A program made the position numbers and the translations under genes. Below the pieces are notes generated by a model. The model ran no database searches. It saw nothing but the letters and a program-made list of their open reading frames with translations, and was not told the origin of the DNA. From assembly GCF_036248275.1 (NCBI RefSeq), contig NZ_CP109181.1, forward strand, positions 5,332,001 through 5,396,000: a stretch of DNA of 64,000 nt, read 5' to 3'. Below are positions 51,217-59,365 of this stretch, piece by piece (positions within the stretch are counted from its first letter, which is position 1; the number at the start of each line of letters is the position of its first letter). The stretch comes from Streptomyces sp. NBC_01716 (GTDB lineage Bacteria; Actinomycetota; Actinomycetes; Streptomycetales; Streptomycetaceae).

Positions 51217-52245
51217 TCAGGTGCGGTGGGCCTGTTCCTTTGGGGTGGGTGGGGGGGACGCCGGTTCTGTCTGGGTCGGTTCCGGTGCCGGCAGGCGCCT
51301 GCGCCTGCGGTGCTTGAGCAGGGCCCACGGCGCCCGCGCGCCCGTGACCTCCGTGCCCGCCTCGGCCGCAGCCGCCGACGCCGCCTTCGCCACCGTCAGC
51401 ATGTCCTCGTCGCGCGCCGAGTCCAGATGGTCCGTCTCCGGCCACAGGCCCAGTACGGCGCAGAGCGTCGGCAGGACGGCCATCGCGGCCGTCGCGTACC
51501 CCTCCGCCGACGGGTGGTAGTTGTCGGCGCCGAACATCTCACGGGGATTCGCCTCGAACTCCGGCCCCAGGAGGTCGCCTAGCGAGACCGTACGGCTGCC
51601 CTGCTCGACCGCCACGATCGTCTGGGCCGCCGCCAGCTGCCTGCTCACGCGGCGGGCCAGCCAGCGCAGCGGCTGGTACACCGGCTCGATCGTCCCCAGG
51701 TCGGGACAGGTGCCGACGACGACCTCCGAGCCCGCCGTCCGCAGCCGTCGTACCGCCGCCGCGAGATAGCGGACCGAGGCGGTGGCCGACATGCGATGAG
51801 TGACATCGTTCGCGCCGATCATGATCACGCAGACGTCCGGGGCCGGGAACGCGTCCGAGAGCAGCAGCGTCACCTGCCGTTCCAGATCGTCCGACTGCGC
51901 GCCGGGCAGCGCCACGTTCCGCAGGTCCACCGGCCGCTCCGCCACCGCCGCCAGGCCCGACGCGAGCAGCGCCCCCGGTGTCTGGCCCGCCCGCCGCACG
52001 CCCTGCCCCGCCGCCGTGGAGTCGCCGAGGATGCCCATTCGCAGCGGGTCGGTGTGCCCGTAGACCAGCCCGTACCAACCGTTGCCCCGGGGCGGGATCG
52101 GTGCCCTGCCGCCGCCGACCGACCGCTTCGCCAGCTGGACCTCGGCCAGGACGAGCCCCACTCCGGCCGCTCCGATCAGACCGACGCTCCCACCGCCGTA
52201 GGCCGCGCCCGCCGCGATCCGCCGTGCCACTCTCGCTCTCGACAC
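51217..52245 (-). CDS. SGNH/GDSL-family hydrolase
   Basis: This protein of about 342 residues has an N-terminal membrane or signal helix (GSVGLIGAAGVGLVLAEVQL) and an esterase-type SGNH fold. Block I is MGILGDSTAAGQGV with nucleophile Ser76, block III is MIGANDVTH, and block V is FGADNYHPSAEGYA with the Asp and His. A Pro-rich tail follows. It is probably an extracellular lipase or esterase attached to the membrane. The GTG at 52245 is chosen because GGGAGG precedes it; further upstream starts at 52266 and 52284 are open. It is divergent from the CBS gene. Confidence 0.85.
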   Translation of the reverse strand: MSRARVARRIAAGAAYGGGSVGLIGAAGVGLVLAEVQLAKRSVGGGRAPIPPRGNGWYGLVYGHTDPLRMGILGDSTAAGQGVRRAGQTPGALLASGLAAVAERPVDLRNVALPGAQSDDLERQVTLLLSDAFPAPDVCVIMIGANDVTHRMSATASVRYLAAAVRRLRTAGSEVVVGTCPDLGTIEPVYQPLRWLARRVSRQLAAAQTIVAVEQGSRTVSLGDLLGPEFEANPREMFGADNYHPSAEGYATAAMAVLPTLCAVLGLWPETDHLDSARDEDMLTVAKAASAAAAEAGTEVTGARAPWALLKHRRRRRLPAPEPTQTEPASPPPTPKEQAHRT

Positions 52246-52401
52246 AGTCCGGGTCACCTCCCTGTAGCCGTTCACACGCTGTAGCCATTCACACACCGCA
52301 ATAAGACCAGCAAGAGGTAATTGCCCCGTAACGGCCGTGGCCCAATCTCTTACGGCTGCGCATACGCTGGCCGGACCATCACGGAGACCCCGGAGACAAC
52401 G

Positions 52402-53799
52402 GTGCAATTCCACGACTCGATGATCAGTCTGGTTGGCAATACCCCGCTGCTGAAGCTGGGCAATGTGACCTCGGGCATTCAGGCGACAGTTCTTGCCAAG
52501 GTCGAATACTTCAATCCGGGCGGTTCGGTGAAGGACCGTATCGCCCTGCGCATGATCGAGGCCGCGGAGGAGAGCGGCGAACTCCGCCCCGGCGGCACGA
52601 TCGTCGAACCGACGAGCGGCAACACCGGCGTCGGACTCGCGATCGTGGCCCAGCAGAAGGGCTACCACTGCATTTTCGTCTGCCCCGACAAAGTCTCCAC
52701 GGACAAGATCAATGTGCTGCGGGCGTACGGCGCGGACGTCGTCGTGTGCCCCACGGCGGTCGACCCCGAGCACCCCGACTCGTACTACAACGTCTCCGAC
52801 CGGCTGGTGCGCGAGACGCCGGGCGCCTGGAAGCCGGACCAGTACAGCAACCCGAACAATCCGCGCTCGCACTACGAGACCACCGGTCCCGAGCTGTGGG
52901 AGCAGACGGACGGGCGGATCACCCACTTCGTCGCCGGCGTCGGCACGGGCGGCACGATCAGCGGCACCGGCCGTTATCTGAAGGAGGTCAGCGACGGGCG
53001 AGTCAAGATCGTCGGCGCCGACCCCGAGGGCTCCGTCTACTCGGGCGGCTCGGGCCGCCCGTACCTGGTCGAGGGCGTCGGTGAGGACTTCTGGCCGAGC
53101 GCGTACGACCGGACCGTCACGGACGAGATCGTGGCCGTGTCCGACAAGGACTCCTTCCAGATGACCAGGCGCCTCGCCAAGGAGGAGGGCCTGCTGGTCG
53201 GCGGGTCCTGCGGCATGGCGGTCGTGGCCGCGCTGCGGGTCGCCGAGGGGCTCGGCCCGGACGACGTGGTGGTCGTCCTGCTGCCCGACAGCGGCCGGGG
53301 TTATCTCAGCAAGATCTTCAACGACGAGTGGATGAACGACTACGGCTTCCTGGAGCAGGCCGGGGACGCCCCGCGCGTCGGTGACGTCCTGCGGTACAAG
53401 GAGGGCGGCGCCCTGCCCTCGCTCGTTCATATGCACCCCGAGGAGACGGTCGGCGAGGCGATCGAGGTCCTGCGCGAGTACGGCGTCTCGCAGATGCCGA
53501 TCGTGAAGCCCGGCGCCGGGCACCCGGACGTCATGGCGGCCGAGGTCATCGGGTCCGTCGTGGAGCGCGAACTGCTCGACGCGCTCTTCGGCCGGCGCGC
53601 CTCGCTCGGCGACCCTCTGGAGAAGCACATGTCGGGGCCGCTGCCGCAGGTCGGCTCCGGCGAGCCGGTGGCCGACCTGATGACCGCGCTGAGCGGTGCC
53701 AACGCGGCCGCCGCCGCGATCGTGCTGGTGGAGGGCAAGCCGACGGGCGTGGTGAGCAGGCAGGACCTGCTCGCGTTCCTCGCGAAGGAAGCCAAGTAG
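52402..53799 (+). CDS. cbs: Cystathionine beta-synthase
   Basis: This 465-residue PLP enzyme condenses serine and homocysteine to cystathionine in transsulfuration. The PLP lysine is Lys44 in FNPGGSVKDRIAL. The substrate loop is TSGNTGVGLAIVA, and GTGGTISGTGRYL binds phosphate. The C-terminal 130 residues form a pair of CBS domains (VGEAIEVLREYGVSQMPIV and the last SRQDLLAFLAKEAK), as in full-length CBS rather than plain cysteine synthase. The GTG at 52402 has GGAG at six bases. Confidence 0.94.
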   Translation: MQFHDSMISLVGNTPLLKLGNVTSGIQATVLAKVEYFNPGGSVKDRIALRMIEAAEESGELRPGGTIVEPTSGNTGVGLAIVAQQKGYHCIFVCPDKVSTDKINVLRAYGADVVVCPTAVDPEHPDSYYNVSDRLVRETPGAWKPDQYSNPNNPRSHYETTGPELWEQTDGRITHFVAGVGTGGTISGTGRYLKEVSDGRVKIVGADPEGSVYSGGSGRPYLVEGVGEDFWPSAYDRTVTDEIVAVSDKDSFQMTRRLAKEEGLLVGGSCGMAVVAALRVAEGLGPDDVVVVLLPDSGRGYLSKIFNDEWMNDYGFLEQAGDAPRVGDVLRYKEGGALPSLVHMHPEETVGEAIEVLREYGVSQMPIVKPGAGHPDVMAAEVIGSVVERELLDALFGRRASLGDPLEKHMSGPLPQVGSGEPVADLMTALSGANAAAAAIVLVEGKPTGVVSRQDLLAFLAKEAK

Positions 53800-54140
53800 G
53801 CGGTCAACCGGGCCTGCCGGGACGGGCCGTGCGGCCCTTCGCGGAAGTGGTACCAGCGCGACATCTACGCGCAGCACGCGCTTAACACGGCTCGGCCACA
53901 CTGGTTGTTGTCGGCGTCAGTGACCTCCGGAGCGGCTCCCGGACCCACATGGACGCCAGGACACGGTGCCGGTACTGACCCGGCCCGGGTCCCTCGCGGG
54001 GACCGCCGTCGTCCCGCCCTCCGGAAACGGGGGTGCGGCGGTTCCCGCGACTTATCCGTACCACCGGGCTTCGCCCCACCCCACCACGTGCCACGTCGGC
54101 CGGTCCGCCCGCGGACCGGCCGACGTGCGTGCGTGCGGCG
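53800..54140. other. Gene-free gap with terminator
   Basis: This 341-bp gap between two converging genes has no credible reading frame. Its only clear element is the long hairpin at 54092-54127. Confidence 0.55.
54092..54127. terminator. Bidirectional terminator, 17-bp perfect stem
   Basis: Arms 54092-54108 and 54111-54127 are exactly complementary with only two bases between them. It lies 13 bp beyond the end of the leftward gene at 54141 and after cbs, so it can end both transcripts. Confidence 0.85.
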
Positions 54141-54566
54141 TCAGTCCTCCCAGTCGGACGACTGCTTCGACCCGCGCGAACGCCGGCGCGCCCAGGGCAC
54201 ACCACCGGCCGCCTGCGCCACATTCACGCCGACGATGCCGAGCCAGGCCACGCAGAGCCCGGCGAAGTCCGCCTGCACCACGCCGATCGCGGAGATCGGG
54301 ATGGAGAGCACGAGCGAGATGACGCCGAAGCCGTACCGCTCGGCGAACGACTCCTCCGTACTGGGCGGTCGGGCGCCCCGTGCGACGACCATCTGCTGTT
54401 CGGCGAGCTGACGGCGGACACGACGGTCGGTCGTGTGGTCGAGGCGCTGATCGAGCTTCTCCAGGAAGGACTCGATGAGCGCGGACTCGTACTCGGGCCC
54501 CAGCTCTCTGCGGGCCTGAAGGGTGGCGTCGAGCTCCTTCTTGAGCTCAGGGTCGCGGGCTTCCAT
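54141..54566 (-). CDS. Small membrane protein with N-terminal coiled coil
   Basis: This 141-residue protein has a charged, helical N-terminal part (DPELKKELDATLQARRELGP and SFLEKLDQRLDHTTDRRVRR). Two closely spaced membrane helices follow (FGVISLVLSIPISAIGVVQ and FAGLCVAWLGIVGVNVAQAA), then a basic tail. The ATG at 54566 is chosen by analogy with the start of the acidic helix; an in-frame ATG at 54596 is possible. Its function is unknown. Confidence 0.7.
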   Translation of the reverse strand: MEARDPELKKELDATLQARRELGPEYESALIESFLEKLDQRLDHTTDRRVRRQLAEQQMVVARGARPPSTEESFAERYGFGVISLVLSIPISAIGVVQADFAGLCVAWLGIVGVNVAQAAGGVPWARRRSRGSKQSSDWED

Positions 54567-54709
54567 GGCGACAACGGTACGAAGACGGCGCCCCACGGGC
54601 AGTGGGGCTATCCCCCCTCTTTACCTCGGGGGCGCCTCAGGGTCCCCTCTGCTTCCCGCCGGGAGGTGTTCGCTGCGCCCCCGGTTGAGATGATCGCTAA
54701 TCTCATGAC

Positions 54710-56281
54710 ATGAGCAATGGCCCGGCCAGGGACACCCGACGGTGCGCGCCTCTCGTCGTCCTCGACGGCCAGAGCCTCCCTGTCGCCGACATCGTCCGGC
54801 TGGCCGACGGAACCGCCCGCCCCGTCCCCGGCACCGACGCCATGAAACGCGTCGAGCGGTCCTGGCACACCGCGCGCGAACTCGCCGCATCCGGCCGCGT
54901 CTACGGCCGCTCCACCGGCGTCGGCGCGAACCGCACCGAGACCGTCCCCTCCGACACCGCCGCCGACCACGGCCTGCGCCTGCTGCGCAGCCACGCGGGC
55001 GCGATCGGCCGCCCCCTGCCGGCCCGCGAGGTTCGCGCCATGCTCGCCGTGCGGGCCAACCAACTCCTCGCCGGCGGCGCCGGACTGCGCCCCACCGTCA
55101 TCACCGCCCTCTGCGACGCCCTGACCGCCGGCGCGCACCCCGTCGTCAACGAGTTCGGCTCGGTCGGCACCGGTGACATCGCCGCCCTCTCCCAGCTGGG
55201 CCTTGCCCTCGTGGGCGAACACCCCTGGCAGGGCGGCCGGCCGCCCGAGTCCGCGCCCCTCGACAACAACGACGCCCTCGCCCTCATCAGCAGCAACGCC
55301 CTGACGCTCGGTCAGGCAGCCCTGGCACTCGACGAGTTGGGTCGGCTCATCGCGGCCACCGAACTCGTGGCCGGGCTCTCGCTGCTCGCCGTGGACGGCA
55401 GTTACGAGGCGTACGCCGAACCGGTCCACGCCGCGCGCCCGCACCCCGGCTCGTACACCGTCGCCACCCGGATGCGGCACATCCTCGGCGCCCCCGAACG
55501 CCCCACCCCACCGCTCGGCCGCATCCAGGACCCGTACGGCTTCCGCTGCGTCCCCCAGGTCCACGGACCGGCACGGGACGCCGCCCGCGCGCTGGAGAGC
55601 GCGCTCGCCGTCGAGATCAACTCCGCCGCCGAGAACCCCCTGATCTGTCCGGGCACCGACGCCGACCTGGCGCCCGCCGCGTACCACCACGGCGGCTTCT
55701 ACCTCGCCCAACTGGCCCTGGCGCTCGACCACTTCAGGCTCGCCGTCGTGCAGACCGCGCGGCTGTCCACCTCCCGGCTCTCCGCGCTGAACGAACCGGC
55801 CCTCACCCGGCTGCGGCCCTTCCTCGCCGACGCCGAGCCGGCCAGTTCCGGCGTGATGATCCTGGAGTACGCGGCCGGGGCCGCCCTCGGCGACCTGCGC
55901 GCCTTCTCCGCGCCGGCCTCGCTCGGCCACGCGGTACTGTCCCGTGGCGTGGAGGAGCAGGCCAGCTTCGCCTCGCTGGCCGCCCGCCAGACACTGCGGG
56001 CGTGCGAGCCCTACCGTCTGGTCGTCGGCTGCGAACTCGTCGCCGCCGTAAGGGCGTTGCGCCAGCGCGGCCTCAGGCCCGAGGCCGGACTGCCCGTCGG
56101 CAGAGTCTTCGCCCTGGCCGAGTCCGTACTGGACGCGGAGGTCGCCGACCGGCCGCTGACCGATGATGTGACGGGAGCGGCGCGGCTGCTCGACCAACTC
56201 GCCGCCACGGCTGACGACATGACACGTACGGGCCCGGTGGGTGGCACCGGCACGGCAGGTACGACGAGGGGGAACGCGTGA
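54710..56281 (+). CDS. Aromatic amino acid ammonia-lyase (HutH/PAL) homologue with atypical MIO site
   Basis: This 523-residue protein has the HAL/PAL fold: YGRSTGVGANRTE near residue 64, MLAVRANQLLAGGAGLRP, DPYGFRCVPQVHGPARDA and NSAAENPLI. All are typical of histidine ammonia-lyases. The segment that normally reads GSVGASGDLAP, from which the MIO cofactor forms by cyclising Ala-Ser-Gly, here reads GSVGTGDIAAL: one residue is missing and the serine is replaced by threonine. Normal MIO formation is therefore doubtful. Its stop overlaps the RpiR regulator start (GTGA). Proximity to hutU suggests a histidine-related role, but activity is uncertain. Confidence 0.8.
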   Translation: MSNGPARDTRRCAPLVVLDGQSLPVADIVRLADGTARPVPGTDAMKRVERSWHTARELAASGRVYGRSTGVGANRTETVPSDTAADHGLRLLRSHAGAIGRPLPAREVRAMLAVRANQLLAGGAGLRPTVITALCDALTAGAHPVVNEFGSVGTGDIAALSQLGLALVGEHPWQGGRPPESAPLDNNDALALISSNALTLGQAALALDELGRLIAATELVAGLSLLAVDGSYEAYAEPVHAARPHPGSYTVATRMRHILGAPERPTPPLGRIQDPYGFRCVPQVHGPARDAARALESALAVEINSAAENPLICPGTDADLAPAAYHHGGFYLAQLALALDHFRLAVVQTARLSTSRLSALNEPALTRLRPFLADAEPASSGVMILEYAAGAALGDLRAFSAPASLGHAVLSRGVEEQASFASLAARQTLRACEPYRLVVGCELVAAVRALRQRGLRPEAGLPVGRVFALAESVLDAEVADRPLTDDVTGAARLLDQLAATADDMTRTGPVGGTGTAGTTRGNA

Positions 56282-57114
56282 GCGACAGTCCGGCCGCCCG
56301 GCTCCAGGAGCTCTTCGAGGGCCACCGGCTCACGCCCACCCAGCGGCGTATCGCGCACAGCATGGTGCGCAGGGCCGCCGACGCGCCGTTCCTGTCCAGT
56401 GTCGAGCTGGCGGAACTCGCCGGGGTCAGCCAGCCATCGGTGACACGCTTCGCCGTCGCGCTCGGCTTCGACGGCTACCCGGCGCTGCGCAGGCACCTGC
56501 GGGACGTCGCGCCCGCGGGCCAGGGCGCGGGCGAGTCCGCGTACAACGAGTACCAGCAGGCCGTGCACGCCGAGTTGGAGAATCTGCGGCAGCTGGCCGA
56601 CCTGCTCGCCGACCCGGGGCCCGTCGAGCGGGCGGGCCGCGTACTCGCCGCGTCCACCCCGCTGCTCGTCCTCGGTCTGCGCGCCGCCTCCGCCCAGGCC
56701 AAGGGCTTCGCCTACTTCGCCGCCAAGGTCCACCCCGACATCCGGCTCCTCGATGAGGGCGGCACGATGCTCGCCGACCGGGTCGACACGGCGCGCCGCG
56801 CGGGCGCGAGCGCCCTGCTCTGCTTCGCGCTGCCGCGCCATCCCAAGGAGGTCGTGGAGGCGCTGGACTACGCGCGCGAGGCGGGGCTGTTCGTGGTCAC
56901 GGTCGCCGACTCGGCCTTCGCGCCCGTCGCCGCCCACAGCGACCTGCTGATCCCGGCGGCCGTCGGCACGGGCCTCGCTTTCGACACGGCGTGCGCGCCG
57001 ATGCTCCTGGGCCGGGTGCTGCTGGAGGCGATGTGCGACGACCTGCCGGACGCGCAGGCGCGCCTGGAGGAGTTCGACGGGCGGGCCGCGGCCCGGGGCC
57101 TCTTCGTCGAATGA
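56278..57114 (+). CDS. RpiR/MurR-family transcriptional regulator
   Basis: This 278-residue protein has an N-terminal RpiR helix-turn-helix (RRIAHSMVRRAADAPFLSSV, ELAELAGVSQPSVTRFAVAL; residues 20-65) and a C-terminal SIS phosphosugar-binding-like domain (RAASAQAKGFAYFAAKVHPD and SALLCFALPRHPKEVVEAL). It is translationally coupled to the ammonia-lyase homologue. It is a candidate regulator of the nearby histidine-degradation genes; the nested dyad upstream of hutU would be a possible target, which is inference only. Confidence 0.88.
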   Translation: MSDSPAARLQELFEGHRLTPTQRRIAHSMVRRAADAPFLSSVELAELAGVSQPSVTRFAVALGFDGYPALRRHLRDVAPAGQGAGESAYNEYQQAVHAELENLRQLADLLADPGPVERAGRVLAASTPLLVLGLRAASAQAKGFAYFAAKVHPDIRLLDEGGTMLADRVDTARRAGASALLCFALPRHPKEVVEALDYAREAGLFVVTVADSAFAPVAAHSDLLIPAAVGTGLAFDTACAPMLLGRVLLEAMCDDLPDAQARLEEFDGRAAARGLFVE

Positions 57115-57190
57115 GTTCGCCCGTTCTCAGGAAAAGCTCAGGAAACACCATTAATCTGCCCGCCAAAACTTCTGTGAAGAGGAGGCGGCC

Positions 57191-57838
57191 GTGGGACGCG
57201 GAGGGCAGCAGTCGCTGGCGCGGGTGGCGGTGATCGTCAGGGCCGGTGCGGCCCCGATGTGGTGGCTGGGGGTCGTGGCGGCGGGGATCGGGGCGTTCAT
57301 CCCCGGACTGACCGGCCGCCGGCCCGGGTTGTACGCGGGGGTGGCGCTGTTCGTCCTGAGCGCGGCGGCCGTCGCACTCGTGCGGCGACGGCGGTACGGC
57401 GGCTGGGGCGAAGCCACCTCGCGCGCGGGGAAGTTCGACTATCTCCAGGACCGCGCGGTGACGCTGCGGGTCTGGCGGCGTGCCCATGTGTGGTGGCTGG
57501 CGGGCGGGTTCATCGCGGCGGTGGGCCTCTCGTTCGCCGTACCGGTAGCGGGCGGCGCGGCCCTCGCGGGCGCGGGAGCCGGGCTGTGGCTCAAGGCCGT
57601 CCTGCTGGGCCGCGGTGAGCGCGCCGGCGGGGAACTGTTGTGGGTCCGTACCGACTGGGCCGGGCGCGGCAGCCCGGTCGGCAAGAAGGTCAAGGGCTTC
57701 CGTACGACCGGGCTGGAGGCGGGGGACGCCGCACCCGGCGGGGCGCGGCGGCCCCGCGAGAAGCAGGCCAGGCAGGCCAAGCAGCCCAGGCAGGCCAAGC
57801 AGGGCAAGAAGGCCAAGGCGGAACGGGCTCCCGTCTGA
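57191..57838 (+). CDS. Membrane protein with lysine-rich tail
   Basis: This 215-residue protein starts at a GTG with GAGGAGG upstream. It has four predicted helices in two pairs (about residues 20-45, 50-63, 95-115, 120-135) and a C-terminal tail of QAKQ/KQAR repeats rich in lysine and arginine. No known domain is seen. The tail's short repeats (GGCCAAGCAG-like at 57770-57810) look like slippage expansions. Convergent with the LysA-like gene, only 10 bp away. Confidence 0.65.
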   Translation: MGRGGQQSLARVAVIVRAGAAPMWWLGVVAAGIGAFIPGLTGRRPGLYAGVALFVLSAAAVALVRRRRYGGWGEATSRAGKFDYLQDRAVTLRVWRRAHVWWLAGGFIAAVGLSFAVPVAGGAALAGAGAGLWLKAVLLGRGERAGGELLWVRTDWAGRGSPVGKKVKGFRTTGLEAGDAAPGGARRPREKQARQAKQPRQAKQGKKAKAERAPV

Positions 57839-57848
57839 CGTCCGTTGA

Positions 57849-59249
57849 TCAGTCCCGTACGAGCGCGTCCGGATCCCCGCCGCCCGACTCGGCGACGATC
57901 TCCGCCACGGTCTGCGCAGGCCGTACGGTGGCGAACCGCACCGCTCCACCTGTCGCCGTGAACCCGTGGATGCCGGGCCGGGCCAGGCTGTTGTACGCGT
58001 AGTGGTTGGCGAAGTAGTACGCGCCGGTGTCCAGCGCCGCCACGACATCGCCCTGCGCCAGCAGCGGCAGGGGCCGGTCCGTGGCCAGCACGTCGCCCGC
58101 GAAACAGGCCGGGCCCGCGATGTCCTGGTTGACGTCGGGGCCGTCCTTGGGCCGGCCTTCGGCGTCGTACGCCGCGATGCGCAGCGGCCATGACTCCGGG
58201 TCGTAGACGGTCCGGGTGGCGATCTGCACGCCGGCGTGGGTGACGGCGATGGGCCGGCCGCCGGCGGACTTCGCGTACTCGACCCGGGCCAGGACCGTGC
58301 CGTGCTTGGCGAGCAGGGAGCGGCCGAACTCGGTGACGAGCCCGTAGCGGCCGTCGAACAGCCCGGGGACGGTGGCCTTCAGCAGCCTGGCGTACTCGGC
58401 GTAGGTGGGGGTCTGCTCGTCGGAGGAGAAGTTGACCGGGAGGCCGCCGCCGATGTCGATGGTGTCGACCTGCTGCCGGCCGGCCGCCGCGTTGATCTCC
58501 TCGGCCAGTTCGTGGACCGTCCGGACGCCCTCCGCCATGAGGGCGAACGGCACGCCCTGGGAGCCGGAATGGGTGTGCAGCCGGGTCAGCCAGGGCCGGT
58601 CCAGGAAGGCCCGGACGACCCGGGCACGGGCGCCCTCGTCGCGCAGCGCGACGCCGAACTTGGACGTGGCCGTCGCCGTCGACAGGGCGCCGATGGAGCC
58701 GCTGCCGGTCTGCGGGTTGACCCGTAGACCGATCGGGGAGCGGGTGGGCGCCGAGTGCACGAGCGCGTCGAGGCGGGTGAGCTCCTGGGGGTTGTCGGCG
58801 TTGACCGCGATGCCCAGGGCGAGGGCCTCGCGCAGTTCGGCGCCCGTCTTGGCGGGGGAGTCCAGGACGGTGCGGCCGGGCGGGATACCGGCGGCGCGCG
58901 CGATGCCCAATTCGCCGGGGCTCGCGACCTCGGCGCCGACGCCCTCGTCGCGCAGCAGGCGCACGACGGGTACGAGGGGCGCGGCCTTGACGGCGAAGGT
59001 GTGCAGGACGCGGGTGTCCGGGGTGGTGACGGCGGCGAAGGCGGCGTGCAGCGCGGCGACGGAGGCGCGGATACCCGCCACGTCGAGGAGGGCGGCGATC
59101 GGGGCCGCCTCGGTGAGCAGCCCCTGCCCGACGGCCGCCCGTACGGCGAGATCGCGCCGGTCGGCGGCCTCCCTCGCCGACTCGGGTGTCGCGTAGCCGG
59201 TGCCGTTGTCTTCGCCTGTCTGGTGGGCCGTGCCGGTGTCCTCGATCAT
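57849..59249 (-). CDS. PLP-dependent decarboxylase of the LysA (diaminopimelate decarboxylase) type
   Basis: This 466-residue fold-III PLP enzyme has the PLP lysine in LHTFAVKAAPL, HTHSGSQG, the glycine-rich phosphate loop IDIGGGLPVNF, the EFGRSLLAK block, and the dimer-interface tyrosines YFANHYAYNSL near the end. It resembles diaminopimelate and other basic amino acid decarboxylases. The CxxxD substrate motif looks altered (PACFAGDVLATD), so it may act on another amino acid. It is divergent from hutU over a shared 116-bp control region. The ATG at 59249 has no ribosome site. Confidence 0.82.
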   Translation of the reverse strand: MIEDTGTAHQTGEDNGTGYATPESAREAADRRDLAVRAAVGQGLLTEAAPIAALLDVAGIRASVAALHAAFAAVTTPDTRVLHTFAVKAAPLVPVVRLLRDEGVGAEVASPGELGIARAAGIPPGRTVLDSPAKTGAELREALALGIAVNADNPQELTRLDALVHSAPTRSPIGLRVNPQTGSGSIGALSTATATSKFGVALRDEGARARVVRAFLDRPWLTRLHTHSGSQGVPFALMAEGVRTVHELAEEINAAAGRQQVDTIDIGGGLPVNFSSDEQTPTYAEYARLLKATVPGLFDGRYGLVTEFGRSLLAKHGTVLARVEYAKSAGGRPIAVTHAGVQIATRTVYDPESWPLRIAAYDAEGRPKDGPDVNQDIAGPACFAGDVLATDRPLPLLAQGDVVAALDTGAYYFANHYAYNSLARPGIHGFTATGGAVRFATVRPAQTVAEIVAESGGGDPDALVRD

Positions 59250-59278
59250 GTGTGTCAGCCAATCATCCGGCCGCCGGT

Positions 59279-59344
59279 TGCTCCACTGTTGACTACATCT
59301 ATTCAGGCGCCGAGTATGTGAATAGATCGGCCAACAGTGGAGCA
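59279..59344. promoter_or_regulatory. Nested inverted repeats in the lysA-like / hutU divergent promoter
   Basis: An outer inverted repeat (TGCTCCACTGTTG at 59279-59291 and its complement at 59332-59344, 13 of 13) encloses an inner one (ATCTATTCA at 59297-59305 and its complement at 59319-59327, 9 of 9). Their centres are half a base apart. The block lies 22 bp upstream of the hutU start and 30 bp upstream of the divergent gene. It is probably the operator for both; the regulator is unknown. Confidence 0.8.
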
Positions 59345-59365
59345 GTGACGGAGGAGGCACCCGCC

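Noticed and set aside
52288..53901. The SGNH hydrolase as an 894-residue protein extending antisense through cbs
   Set aside because: The extra N-terminal 550 residues are antisense to cystathionine beta-synthase; the signal/membrane helix and a GGGAGG ribosome site place the start near 52245.
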